Shown piece by piece: positions 1-8,198 of a DNA stretch of 64,000 nucleotides. Position numbers and translations under genes: made by a program. The DNA comes from Halobium salinum (GTDB taxonomy: Archaea > Halobacteriota > Halobacteria > Halobacteriales > Haloferacaceae): positions 390,382 through 454,381 of the forward strand of contig NZ_JAODIW010000008.1 in assembly GCF_026586625.1 (NCBI RefSeq), given 5' to 3'. Under the pieces are notes generated by a model. The model was given only the letters and a program-made list of their open reading frames with translations. It had not been told where the DNA came from and did not search any database. Within the stretch, counting starts at the first letter, position 1. Each line of letters starts with the position of its first letter.

Positions 1-8
1 TCGGCCAT
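1..8 (-). CDS. start of a divergent gene running off the left edge
   Basis: Only an ATG at 6-8 (minus strand) and the next codon, GCC, are inside the window, so no product can be named. A T-run (CCTTTTTG on the minus strand, about 36-46) lies roughly 30 bases upstream, which would suit a leaderless haloarchaeal transcript. The call rests on that spacing alone. Confidence 0.3.
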
Positions 9-150
9 AGTACCGGAGATTACCGCCAGCGGGCACAAAAAGGCTACGAGTCCGGGCCGCGAGGTCGGTTCGGACGTGGTGTCCCCGCCATCCCCGTCGA
101 CGGGGTGGCCCACAGCGTTTTGCCCGGACCGGGCGAAGCGGTCGACGACC

Positions 151-924
151 GTGATCGTCGCAGACCTGGCGCTCCCGACGCCCGCACTCCGTCGAGTCGC
201 GGGCGCCGCCGCCGAGGGCGCCGTCACGCTCGACCGGGTGTACGCGACCGTCGAGACGTCTCGCGTCCGCGTCCAACTGGAGGTCCCCCCGCGGCCGAGT
301 GACGGCGACGCGACGGAGCGAATCGAGACCGCGCTGGCGGCCGACCCGACCGTCGAGGAGTACGCGCTGCTGTCCGAGACCGAAGCGGAGCGTCGGTACC
401 GCGTCACGCTCTCGCCCGCGGGCGAGCGGGCGTCGACGTACCCCGACTGGGTCGCCGTCGACGCGGTGCTCCTCGACGGGCGGGCGTCGACGTCCGGTTG
501 GGACCTCCGGCTACGCTTTCCGAGCCGGGAGGCGCTCGCACGCTACCGAGAGCGCTGTGGGGACCGGGACGAGGGAGCCGAGGCGGAGCTCCGGGGCCTC
601 TACTCGAGCGGGACCGACGACGACCCGGAGTTCGGGCTCACCGACGCGCAGACGGCCATCCTCCACCGCGCCCTCGAGCTCGGCTACTTCGACATCCCCC
701 GGAGCGCCTCGCTCGCCGAGGTGGGCGACTCCCTGGGCGTCACCGGACAGGCGGCTTCCGAGCGGCTCCGCCGGGCGCTGAAGACATACCTCTCGAACTC
801 GATGTTCTCGGGGGGACGCGGCGAAGAGGGCCGCGGGGCAGACGGGACGGCGGTCGGGTCGGACCGACCGACCGGGTCGCCGGCGGACCCCGGCTCCGAC
901 ACCGTCGGCGACACCGCCGACTGA
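151..924 (+). CDS. Bat-type helix-turn-helix transcriptional regulator
   Basis: About 257 residues. The N-terminal 150 residues look like the GAF-like sensor part of haloarchaeal Bat-family regulators. The C-terminal HTH_10 domain lies at about residues 160-215, opening with FGLTDAQTAILHRAL and continuing with a GYFDIPR segment and a LGVTGQAASERLRRAL recognition helix. A disordered Gly/Asp-rich tail follows. I chose GTG 151 because the upstream 25 codons are low in acidic residues and a GTTTTG element lies near 115. The same architecture recurs at 22930-23562. Target genes cannot be read from context. Confidence 0.75.
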   Translation: MIVADLALPTPALRRVAGAAAEGAVTLDRVYATVETSRVRVQLEVPPRPSDGDATERIETALAADPTVEEYALLSETEAERRYRVTLSPAGERASTYPDWVAVDAVLLDGRASTSGWDLRLRFPSREALARYRERCGDRDEGAEAELRGLYSSGTDDDPEFGLTDAQTAILHRALELGYFDIPRSASLAEVGDSLGVTGQAASERLRRALKTYLSNSMFSGGRGEEGRGADGTAVGSDRPTGSPADPGSDTVGDTAD

Positions 925-966
925 CGCACCTGCTCCGGGGACGACTCCCGACCCGAACTCACCCGT

Positions 967-1773
967 TCACTGGAACTCCGCCTCGTCGAGCGCCTCGTTC
1001 AGGTCCTCGCGCACCCACTCGCCGGTCTCGCGGTCGAACGCCGTCGTCACGACGCGGTTCTCCTGGACGCTGGAGCCGTCCCGCAGGAGGAGTCGGACGT
1101 TGCCGTTGCCGTCGGCACGGGTCACCTTCGCGCGCAGGCCCGTCCGCGACCCCTTCCCGCCGGCGTCGATGGGGCCGGGGACGACCTTCTTCACGTGCGG
1201 GTGGTCGGCGACGACGCCGATGGCCCGAAGGCCGTCGCGGTCCCCGATGAGGGTACTGTGTGTACCCCCGAGTTTCTCCCGCGGCGGCGTCTCGACGACC
1301 TCCAGCGAGCGCTGGCCCCGGCGGTCGAGCACCGCCGCCACGGGGTCGTCGCCGGCGACCCGTCGGAACTCGTAGCGCACCTGCGCGCGGGTCTCCCGGA
1401 GCGCGTCCTGGGGCGTGCGGAGGTCGGTCGACCCGCCGCCGGTCGGTGCGAGCGCGTCGGCGTCCACGGCGGCGGCGTACACCGCCTCCGGGCGCTTCCG
1501 GCGGAGTTCGTCGGCGACCCGGCCGGCGAAGTTGCGGAGTTCGACCACGCCCGCCTCCCCACCCGACTCGGGGACGGTCGTGACGGTCGTCTCGCCGACG
1601 ACGACGGTGTCGACTTCGTCGTTGGGGGCGCTCCCCTCCTCGTCGCGCAGGAGCGTGAGCGTCGCGCGGTCCGCCTCGAAGACGACGACGACGGCGTCGC
1701 AGTTCCCCGTCTCGCACGTCAGACAGTAGTCGCCCGGCTTCTCGAGCGGGGTGCCACACCGCCGACAGTCCAT
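967..1773 (-). CDS. DUF2103-like zinc-ribbon protein
   Basis: 268 residues starting MDCRRCG, with four early cysteines (C3, C6, C17, C20) forming a zinc ribbon, then a mixed alpha/beta body with an EFRRV segment and a basic, glycine-rich stretch. It resembles archaeal proteins annotated as DUF2103 predicted metal-binding proteins. I assign that from memory. An upstream in-frame ATG exists at 1866, but the added residues look like non-coding sequence, and the ATG at 1773 starts exactly at the ribbon. It converges with the Bat-type regulator (42 bases between stop codons). Biochemical role unknown. Confidence 0.6.
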   Translation of the reverse strand: MDCRRCGTPLEKPGDYCLTCETGNCDAVVVVFEADRATLTLLRDEEGSAPNDEVDTVVVGETTVTTVPESGGEAGVVELRNFAGRVADELRRKRPEAVYAAAVDADALAPTGGGSTDLRTPQDALRETRAQVRYEFRRVAGDDPVAAVLDRRGQRSLEVVETPPREKLGGTHSTLIGDRDGLRAIGVVADHPHVKKVVPGPIDAGGKGSRTGLRAKVTRADGNGNVRLLLRDGSSVQENRVVTTAFDRETGEWVREDLNEALDEAEFQ

Positions 1774-1870
1774 AGACTCGCTCGGCGGTGCGCCGAAATA
1801 AGTGCGTCCGTTTCCGGCCGCGGGGTCGGGGGAGACGAGCGACCCCCCGTCGGGGTCGTCGGCCACGCCG

Positions 1871-2242
1871 CTACCCCGGTAGTCCCGCCGGCAGTCCGAG
1901 CCACCCCACCCGGACGGCCGCGACGACGAGTACCGTGTACCCGACCGCCAGGACGACGTCCGTGAGCAGGGCCCGCTTCGTGTAGCTCCGTCCCTCCTCC
2001 GAGACGACGTCCTGTGCTCCCACGTGCAGCAACACCAGTCCGACGACGTTCGTCAGCCAGTAGCCGACCACGAGCGCCGGGAGAAACTGGTCCCGGGCGG
2101 CGAGGGCCACGACCGTCGCGAAGGCGTACGCTAGCGGGACGTTCACCAGCAGGTCGTTCCACCACGAGAGCGGCGACAGGACGAACCCGACGGTGGCGAG
2201 AACGCTGCCTCGCAGCCGTCGACCCGGGTCCGTCGGAAGCAT
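1871..2242 (-). CDS. small polytopic membrane protein
   Basis: 123 residues with three to four hydrophobic stretches: SVLATVGFVLSPLSWW, a central AYAFATVVALAA followed by VVGYWLTNVVGLVLLHVG, and a C-terminal TDVVLAVGYTVLVVAAV. The loop between the last two (EEGRSYTKRALL) is charged and probably cytoplasmic. It lies on the same strand as the DUF2103-like gene, about 97 bases upstream of it. No domain was recognised; it is a haloarchaeal-type conserved hypothetical. Confidence 0.6.
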   Translation of the reverse strand: MLPTDPGRRLRGSVLATVGFVLSPLSWWNDLLVNVPLAYAFATVVALAARDQFLPALVVGYWLTNVVGLVLLHVGAQDVVSEEGRSYTKRALLTDVVLAVGYTVLVVAAVRVGWLGLPAGLPG

Positions 2243-2419
2243 CTACGATGCCGAGTGTAGGGCGCACGGACGGTTAAGCGACACACCGCCCGAAACGGGT
2301 GACGTCGTTCCGAGCGGGCCTCGATTCGGCCCGTCGTCGGTCACCCCTCGACATCCGCGGTCGTCTCTGCCGGAGGCAGTACCGTCTTGCCGCCAGCGAC
2401 CCAACCCACGCCGATTCCC

Positions 2420-3076
2420 ATGCAAGTTCTCGTCGCCGGCGCACACGGTCCGACCGGACAGCACACGGTTCGACTGTTGGCCGAACGCGGCCACGACGTT
2501 CGCGCGATGGTCCACCGCGAGTCGTACGCCGGCGAGGTGGAGGCGCTCGGCGACCGCGTCGAGGCCGTCGTCGCCGACCTCACCGAACCGGAGACGCTCG
2601 CCGACGCGGTCCGGGGCTGTGACGCCGTCGTCTTCGCCGCCGGGTCGAACGGCGAGGACGTGTGGGGCGTCGACCGCGACGGCGCGAACGCCCTCGTCGA
2701 CGAAGCCGAGGACGCCGGCGCCGACCGCTTCGTGATGCTCAGCGCGATGAACGCCGACGCGCCCGAGGACAGCCCCGAGGCGCTCCGGGAGTACCTTCGC
2801 GCGAAGGCCGAGGCCGACGCCTACCTCCGCGAGAGCGACCTGACGTGGACGGTCGTCCGCCCCGGCGCGCTCTCCGACGACGAGGGCACCGAACGAGTCA
2901 GCGTCGGCGACGACCTCGACCGCGAAGGTGACGTCCCTCGCGAGGACGTCGCCGCGACGATGGTGACGGCACTCGAACTCGAGGCGACACACGGGGCGAC
3001 GTTCGAACTGCTCTCCGGGGACGAGCCAGTCGAGGCCGCCTTACGGGGACTCGCAGGCGGCGACTCGGAGTCATAG
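2420..3076 (+). CDS. NAD(P)-binding NmrA/atypical SDR family protein
   Basis: 218 residues with an N-terminal Rossmann fold. The glycine motif GAHGPTG at residues 7-13 follows the first strand (MQVLVA), and DLTEPETL and GCDAVVFAAGS follow in the expected order. Short proteins of this kind in halophiles are NAD(P)H-binding atypical short-chain dehydrogenases (NmrA-like); they often lack a YxxxK catalytic pair, and none is obvious here. The C-terminal third (RPGALSDDEGT) matches the usual substrate-binding part. I started at the ATG directly before the Rossmann strand; an upstream start would add 11 proline-rich residues. Substrate unknown. Confidence 0.75.
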   Translation: MQVLVAGAHGPTGQHTVRLLAERGHDVRAMVHRESYAGEVEALGDRVEAVVADLTEPETLADAVRGCDAVVFAAGSNGEDVWGVDRDGANALVDEAEDAGADRFVMLSAMNADAPEDSPEALREYLRAKAEADAYLRESDLTWTVVRPGALSDDEGTERVSVGDDLDREGDVPREDVAATMVTALELEATHGATFELLSGDEPVEAALRGLAGGDSES

Positions 3077-3328
3077 CCGTCGGGACCGAAACCGGGTCCA
3101 GTCTCGCCCGCCCGGACCGAATCGGTGAGAGAAAATATCAGTAGTTATGAAACTCTCTCCCGTCGCCGTGGTTACCCGGCTCTCCGGGTCCCGGTTTCCG
3201 GTCGGTTAGCGACCAGTTATCAAGGAGAGACCGGTTGCCACGTGTATGCGGCACCACTCGAACGGCCGCGGTTCGCGCTGGCACGCGACGACCCACGAGC
3301 GGGACGCGGTTTCGACCGGGAGGGGACG

Positions 3329-3529
3329 ATGAGCGTCGTCGGCCCGAAACGACCGACCGAGACAGATGAGCACGCGAGGCTTCCGCACTTCGACCTGGAG
3401 TGTCTGTTCGACGACGAGGACGACCCCTCCGAGGTGACGGTGGTCTCCTGTCGGGACGAGGACGACCTGCTGACGACGTGGCTGACGGTCGACAGCGACA
3501 CCGCGGTCCCGCTCGAGGACGTCCGGTAG
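3329..3529 (+). CDS. small acidic haloarchaeal protein (DUF7511-like)
   Basis: 66 residues, highly acidic: FDLECLFDDEDDPSEVTVV, then LLTTWLTVDSDTAVPLEDV at the C terminus. It resembles short haloarchaeal proteins filed as DUF7511, a name given from memory. The open frame extends upstream to about 3125, but that part is arginine-rich and unlike haloarchaeal coding sequence, so I placed the start at the ATG at 3329. The 250 bases before it contain an A/T-rich patch (AAAATATCAG near 3133) but no other convincing gene. Function unknown. Confidence 0.55.
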   Translation: MSVVGPKRPTETDEHARLPHFDLECLFDDEDDPSEVTVVSCRDEDDLLTTWLTVDSDTAVPLEDVR

Positions 3530-3631
3530 GCCCGCAGCCTGCCGGTCGCCGGACGTCTCGCCGTCAGGGGCCGGTTCTCGGTCACGGGGGGCGACCCTCG
3601 GTCTGGAAGCGGCTCTTGGTCGACGAGCGTC

Positions 3632-5116
3632 TCACGGACTCGCCTCCCGGCGGCCGAGCCCGCGTTCCAGGTACCCGAGTGCGAGCGGCCACGACTCCGC
3701 CGCCGCTCGGGCGTTCGCGGCCGGCGTCCCGCCCCGACTTCCTCCTGCGATACCGTGGTAGTCGGCGTAGGGGACGCCGAAGGAGTGTCCGCACTCGCAG
3801 TACGCCCGGAGCCCGTACGGATGCGGGTGGTCGTGGCGACGCAGTCGACGCACCGCGAGCGCGGCGGACGGCACCGATGGCCACTCCCCGTCGTCGGCGC
3901 CGGCGAGAAACAGCACCGGGCCGTCTATCTCCTCGACCGGGACGAGCGCCCGGCCGAGCAGTTCGGCCGGCAGTTCGGTGGTGACGACCTCCACCGCGGC
4001 GTCGGGGTCACACCGGTGTTCGTACGCCGCCCGTACCGCGTCGAACGCCCTGTCTGCGGCGTCCGTGGGGACGACCGGGTCGCCGTCCCGCGTCCACGCG
4101 GGCCGGTCGACGAACCGCCTCGGCGGGACGCCGGACACGCCCTGTGAGACGACGCCGCCGCCGGAGTAGCCGACGACCGCGACAGGTCCGTCGTGGGCGA
4201 CGCCCGCGAGGAGCGCGGCCCCGACACCCTGTGAGAAGCCGACCAACCCGACGCCGTCGTCGCGGACGCCCTCCCGACCCGTGAGCTTCGCTATCGCCCG
4301 CTGGAAGTACTCGACCGGGACCTCGACGAGGGAGTCAGGGAGCCCTGGCCCGTCGAAATACCGCAGCGCGAGTGTCGCGTACCCCTGGGTCGCCAGCAGT
4401 CGGCTCAGCCGGCGCGGGAGCACCCCGTGTGCCCCGTGGAACGTGACGACGGGCGAGTGAGACCCCGCCGTCGACGGCGTGTAGAGCCGACCGACGACGC
4501 CGGCGGCACGAACCGACTCCGCCTCGATCTCGGGGTCGAGGTACACTCGCCTCTGCCGCCGACGCACCGCCGCGTGGCCGAGCGGTCCGGTACGTGCTCT
4601 GAGGGCGACGTCGACCGTTCGTCGGTCCCCCGTCACGAACGTCGGCGGCGACACGGCCGGCGACGGCGGCGACAGCCGGTGGAGGAGCATCTCGAACCCC
4701 GACCGGTCCCCGATGCGTCTCGCGTCAGCGGGTCCGTACCAGGCCGAGTCGGTAGCCTCGGTCCGAGCGACGACGTCCGCGAGCGCGGCGCGACCGTCGC
4801 CGTCGGTCCGGAGCGCCCAGGACCCGTCGTAGGTGACACCCCGCGCGTCGGTCGCGACGGCCTCCAGCGTCACTCGCATGTCCGGGCCGAAGCCGACGAG
4901 TCTGACCCCGGCCGGGTCGCCGACGGGAGTCCGGGCCGGCGCCTCGATGGTTCGACCGTCGCCGTCTGCGGGGGTGCCGGCCAGACAGCCTGCGCTGCCG
5001 AGCGCGGTCGCCGTCGAGGCCGTCGCCAGCAGGAGGTCGCGCCTCGACCGTCGGTCGATGTGTGCTGTGCCGGCGCCGTGGTCGCCGTCGTTGTCGACAC
5101 GTCCGAGGAGGGCCAT
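3632..5116 (-). CDS. Tat lipoprotein of the acyl-CoA thioester hydrolase/BAAT family
   Basis: 494 residues. A twin-arginine signal (RRSRRDLLLATAS, from residue 23) ends in a lipobox with Cys44 (GSAGC), so the protein should be anchored outside the membrane. Residues 60-200 look like the N-terminal beta-sandwich of acyl-CoA thioesterase/bile-acid-CoA:amino acid N-acyltransferase proteins. The rest is an alpha/beta hydrolase: nucleophile elbow GFSQG near residue 295, an acid in GADDGEW and a histidine in CGHSFG. Such enzymes usually act inside cells on CoA esters, so an exported version probably uses another ester. A CTAAG element about 26 bases before the ATG supports the start. Confidence 0.75.
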   Translation of the reverse strand: MALLGRVDNDGDHGAGTAHIDRRSRRDLLLATASTATALGSAGCLAGTPADGDGRTIEAPARTPVGDPAGVRLVGFGPDMRVTLEAVATDARGVTYDGSWALRTDGDGRAALADVVARTEATDSAWYGPADARRIGDRSGFEMLLHRLSPPSPAVSPPTFVTGDRRTVDVALRARTGPLGHAAVRRRQRRVYLDPEIEAESVRAAGVVGRLYTPSTAGSHSPVVTFHGAHGVLPRRLSRLLATQGYATLALRYFDGPGLPDSLVEVPVEYFQRAIAKLTGREGVRDDGVGLVGFSQGVGAALLAGVAHDGPVAVVGYSGGGVVSQGVSGVPPRRFVDRPAWTRDGDPVVPTDAADRAFDAVRAAYEHRCDPDAAVEVVTTELPAELLGRALVPVEEIDGPVLFLAGADDGEWPSVPSAALAVRRLRRHDHPHPYGLRAYCECGHSFGVPYADYHGIAGGSRGGTPAANARAAAESWPLALGYLERGLGRREASP

Positions 5117-5240
5117 AGGATAGTGTGTATGTGTGGCACACTTAGTCGTTCGTGAGTGTCGAGTCGGTCGTGGGGCGGTGGGTCGAGGAGGAGCGTCGAG
5201 TCGGTCGTGGGTGACGAAAACACCCCGTCGAGTCGGTGAC

Positions 5241-5807
5241 TCAGGCTGGATTACGGCCGGCGACCAGCGTCAGCCGCGTCGTCGACCGCTCACCCGTCAC
5301 CGTCACGTCGAACGCGACGGCGAGCACCGCCGTCTCGTCCGCCCGCTCTTGGACGACGACGGCGCGGTCGGTCTCGCAGGGGCCGAAGCGTCGGTCGGGA
5401 CCGCGCGGACACTCCCTCGCCGCCCACGCGGCCGCGGCCGAGTCGTTCCGCCGGATTCTGACGGCCACGCCCTCGTCGAGCCGTGCACGTTCTATTCGTT
5501 TCGTCGTCGCCCTCAGCCGCCGGTCCACGACGTCGACCGCGCCGTCCCGAGCCGACCAACCGTACTCGCCCGCGACGGGTCGGGAGGCGTTGTGGACGGC
5601 GCGGTCGAGCGCCCGTTCGGTATCGGCGCCGACGCGGCCGTGGTCCGCGGTCGCCGCCACGTCGGCGTGGTACCCCAACTGGAGGTAGGCGAGCACCATC
5701 GGGACGAGCGCGACGGCGACGACCGCGGCCGCCACGAGGACGAGCTGTGCGCGGTCGGTGTCGCCAGTCGCCTCGTCGGTTCCATCACGACGGCTCACGC
5801 GTACCAC
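5241..5807 (-). CDS. prepilin-like protein of the pilus operon (DUF7261-like)
   Basis: 188 residues. A short charged leader (DGTDEATGDTDR) precedes AQLVLVAAAVVAVALVPMVL, the layout of archaeal type III signal peptides, in which a prepilin peptidase cuts near the R-A junction and the hydrophobic helix builds the pilus core. The extracellular part has a Cys pair (ECPRGPDRRFGPCE) that may form a disulfide. It is the last gene of a seven-gene minus-strand operon and overlaps its upstream neighbour by 13 bases. It is probably a minor pilin or assembly factor; no peptidase gene is in the window. Confidence 0.65.
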   Translation of the reverse strand: MVRVSRRDGTDEATGDTDRAQLVLVAAAVVAVALVPMVLAYLQLGYHADVAATADHGRVGADTERALDRAVHNASRPVAGEYGWSARDGAVDVVDRRLRATTKRIERARLDEGVAVRIRRNDSAAAAWAARECPRGPDRRFGPCETDRAVVVQERADETAVLAVAFDVTVTGERSTTRLTLVAGRNPA

Positions 5808-6247
5808 ACCCTGACGGTCACGTCGCCGTGGAGCGTCGTCACCGTCGCCTCGCCGGTCGGAACCCCGACCGGACGACGAAAGCCGACGGCGCCGTGGGGC
5901 GTCGACACCCGGAACAGGAGGTTGTCGGTGAGGATTCGGTCCACCCGGCGTTCCAGCGCGTCGCGTTCGCGCTCGAACGCCCGCTCGCTCCGGGCGACCT
6001 CCGAGAGCCGCGTCGCACCGGCGTGCCGGGGCGGCTCCCGCGAGAGCACCGTCGCCGTGTCTTCGGCGTAGGCGTCGAGCTGGGCCTCCTGGGTGTTCGC
6101 CGTCGGGACGCCCAGCCCGAACCCCGCCGCGACGGCGAGGACGAACACGACGCCGACGCCGGCCTCGACCACCGAGAGCGAGAGCTGGGCGCGGTCGCTC
6201 GCGCCGTCACGTCCTCTCCGGCGGTCCCGCCTCCTACGCTCAGTCAC
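5795..6247 (-). CDS. prepilin-like protein of the pilus operon (DUF7262-like)
   Basis: 150 residues. A strongly basic N terminus (TERRRRDRRRGRDG) leads to DRAQLSLSVVEAGVGVVFVL, a prepilin-type cleavage region and hydrophobic helix. The soluble part is rich in Arg, Glu and Ala (ERERDALERRVDRIL) and ends in beta-type sequence with a WYA C terminus. It overlaps both neighbours by 8-13 bases, implying translational coupling. The DUF number is from memory; identification as a pilin-like subunit rests on the shared signal architecture and its place behind ATPase and TadC-type genes. Confidence 0.65.
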   Translation of the reverse strand: MTERRRRDRRRGRDGASDRAQLSLSVVEAGVGVVFVLAVAAGFGLGVPTANTQEAQLDAYAEDTATVLSREPPRHAGATRLSEVARSERAFERERDALERRVDRILTDNLLFRVSTPHGAVGFRRPVGVPTGEATVTTLHGDVTVRVWYA

Positions 6248-6941
6248 CGACGCTCACCACCAGCGTCGCCTTCGTCGTCTCCGCGGGGAACGACGTGATT
6301 TCGACGGTGGCGTTCGTCTCCCCGCGGGTCTCGACCGCGAGCGTCGTCGTCTCGTATCGCGAGAGGTCGACCGTCGTGGCCCCGTCGAGCCCGGACGGGT
6401 TGTGGAGGACGACACGACCGTTCGCCCGGACGGTCCGCACTGTGGTGTTCGGTCCGGAGTCGACGGCCAGCCGCACTCGCGGCGTTCGCCGCGGGAGCGT
6501 GAGCGCGTCGTGTACTCGACGGTCGAGCGTCCGCGTCGTCGGCCGACGTTCCGCGACGAGCACGAACCGGCGGGTCGTCGCCCCCGCCGTCGGGTCCCCG
6601 CGCGAGACGAGGGTCCGGTCGCCGAGGCGGACCCGAACCGAGCGGTTCCGCACCGCGGGGGCGAGCGCGTCGAGGTCGGCGGCCGTCAGGCTCCGGAGCC
6701 GACTCCGGTTCAGCACGTTCGGCCGGTCCGTCGTCGGGGCGTCGGCGGCGACGAGGCGTTCCGCGAGCGTCCCGGCGGCGCGCCGTTCGAGCGGCTCGCG
6801 GTCCGCGCCGTCGAGCGCGCCGTCCGCGAGCGCCAGGGCGACGCCGGTCGTCGAGGCGAGCGTCACGAGCGCCACGACGAGTGCGACCAGGTTCGTCTGT
6901 GCGCGGGTCGCGGTCGGCGAATCGAATCGACGCCGCGTCAT
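6240..6941 (-). CDS. prepilin-like protein of the pilus operon (DUF7263-like)
   Basis: About 233 residues when started at the ATG at 6941, which overlaps the preceding gene's stop in an ATGA arrangement. The N terminus (TRRRFDSPTATRAQTNLVAL) again joins a basic leader, an R-A-Q junction and a hydrophobic helix. The ectodomain contains an NRSRLRSLTAADLDALAPAV segment and beta-rich repeats with Asn-Xaa-Thr sequons (NTTV, NATV), potential archaellin/pilin-type N-glycosylation sites. A longer open frame upstream reads through the neighbour in another frame and is not real. Confidence 0.65.
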   Translation of the reverse strand: MTRRRFDSPTATRAQTNLVALVVALVTLASTTGVALALADGALDGADREPLERRAAGTLAERLVAADAPTTDRPNVLNRSRLRSLTAADLDALAPAVRNRSVRVRLGDRTLVSRGDPTAGATTRRFVLVAERRPTTRTLDRRVHDALTLPRRTPRVRLAVDSGPNTTVRTVRANGRVVLHNPSGLDGATTVDLSRYETTTLAVETRGETNATVEITSFPAETTKATLVVSVGD

Positions 6942-7456
6942 CGGGTCACCGCTCCCGGTTCTCCGTCCGTCGACGACGCAGCGTCGGACGACCCGATTTC
7001 GACGGCCAACCCGCCGGCGGTGTCGTCGACGCGGACGACCGCCGGGTCGTCGCTCTCCCACTCCCCGTTCACGGCGACGACCGCGTCGGGGAGGGAGAGT
7101 CGCACCCGCCCGTCGAGGCGGTCGTCGGGGTGGTCGAGCGCGAGCGTGGAGCCGTTGGCCCGGAGGCGGTACTGTGCCCCGCGAATCGTCCGCGGGAGGT
7201 CGACGCGCGTCTCGCTGTCGACGCCGGTCGCGTTCGGCGGTATCGCGGTCTCGACCCGCTCGGCCGCCGTCGCGAGCGTCCGGTCGCCCACCTCGTCCGC
7301 GGCGGCGGTGCGGTAGGCGGGGACGGCCCCGCCGTACAGCGTCGAGACGAGCAGCGTGACGAACACGGTGACGAGCGCGACCTCCATCGTCTTCCCGACG
7401 ACCGGCGAGAGGGCGCGGCGGTCGGCGAGGAGGGACGCGAGGGAGAACTCAGCCAC
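6938..7456 (-). CDS. prepilin-like protein of the pilus operon (DUF7266-like)
   Basis: 172 residues. The N terminus differs from its siblings: RRALSPVVGKTMEVALVTVF resembles the archaeal pilin RAVSPVIG signature, with the hydrophobic helix at about residues 17-38. The ectodomain is beta-rich with a PPNATGVDSETRVDLPRTI segment and a glycosylation sequon. It overlaps its upstream neighbour by 8 bases and its downstream neighbour by 4. The SPVVG-type start makes this the most likely true structural pilin among the five. Confidence 0.65.
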   Translation of the reverse strand: MAEFSLASLLADRRALSPVVGKTMEVALVTVFVTLLVSTLYGGAVPAYRTAAADEVGDRTLATAAERVETAIPPNATGVDSETRVDLPRTIRGAQYRLRANGSTLALDHPDDRLDGRVRLSLPDAVVAVNGEWESDDPAVVRVDDTAGGLAVEIGSSDAASSTDGEPGAVTR

Positions 7457-8198
7457 GGGTCACCTCCAGTCGCATGTCGTGGACGACGAGGTACGCGACC
7501 CGGTCGCCACGGTAGTCGGCGACGACGCTCGGCACGCCGTCGCCGTCGAAGTCGCGCCGGGAGACGCTCGCGTTCGCCCGCTCGAAGTGTCGCTCCCACG
7601 CTCGCGGCGCGGTCGTCTCGACCGCGACGCGATAGGAGCCGTTGCCGAGCGCGCGGCGGCGATGGGTGACGTTCGTCCGCAGGGTCAGGCTCGTCGGCGT
7701 CGACGACGCCACCGAGTCGGGGGTCGTCGCCGAGGCGTTGAGCCGGCCGGCGCCGACGAGGAGCGTCCCCCGCGAGGCGGCGACCGGCGGTGCGGCGTAC
7801 AGGCGCGAACCGTTCCCCGAACCGCGGGTGACGGCGCCGGCGGTGAAGGCTACCTGCCTGGTTCCGGACTCGAAGACGAGCGCGTCCGTCTCGACGGTGG
7901 CGACGGTTCCCGAGTCGTTCAACACCCTGAGAGTACGGTCTTCGACTCCCAGGCGTCCCTCGGTGAACGACACCCGGCCGCGGCCGGCGCCGGTGTCGGA
8001 GACGGGGTTCAGGCTCCCGTCGAGGTCGGCGGCGACGCGCCCGGCGTCGGCCGCGGCGGCGTCCTGCTGGACGACGGTACCGACCGTCGCGGTGAGCGCT
8101 CCGAGGCTCAGCATCGTCAACCCGAGCAGGATGGCGACGCCGACGACGTTCGCCTGAGCGCGGCGTCGGCCCGGGTCGGAGCGGTCGAGCCGGCTCAT
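7449..8198 (-). CDS. prepilin-like protein of the pilus operon (DUF7289-like)
   Basis: 249 residues. GRRRAQANVVGVAILLGLTM is a textbook haloarchaeal prepilin start: charged leader, R-A-Q junction, then a hydrophobic helix to about residue 40. The ectodomain has N-glycosylation sequons (NDSG, NGSR, NASAT), a FTEGRLGVEDRTLRVLNDSG segment and a C-terminal FDGDGVPSVVADYRGD region. It is the first of the five pilin-like genes and overlaps the TadC-type gene by 4 bases, so membrane platform and subunits are translated together. Confidence 0.65.
   Translation of the reverse strand: MSRLDRSDPGRRRAQANVVGVAILLGLTMLSLGALTATVGTVVQQDAAAADAGRVAADLDGSLNPVSDTGAGRGRVSFTEGRLGVEDRTLRVLNDSGTVATVETDALVFESGTRQVAFTAGAVTRGSGNGSRLYAAPPVAASRGTLLVGAGRLNASATTPDSVASSTPTSLTLRTNVTHRRRALGNGSYRVAVETTAPRAWERHFERANASVSRRDFDGDGVPSVVADYRGDRVAYLVVHDMRLEVTRG

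Noticed and set aside
3125-3328. N-terminal extension of the small acidic protein
   Set aside because: Arg- and Pro-rich sequence, unlike the acidic remainder; the ATG at 3329 is the better start.
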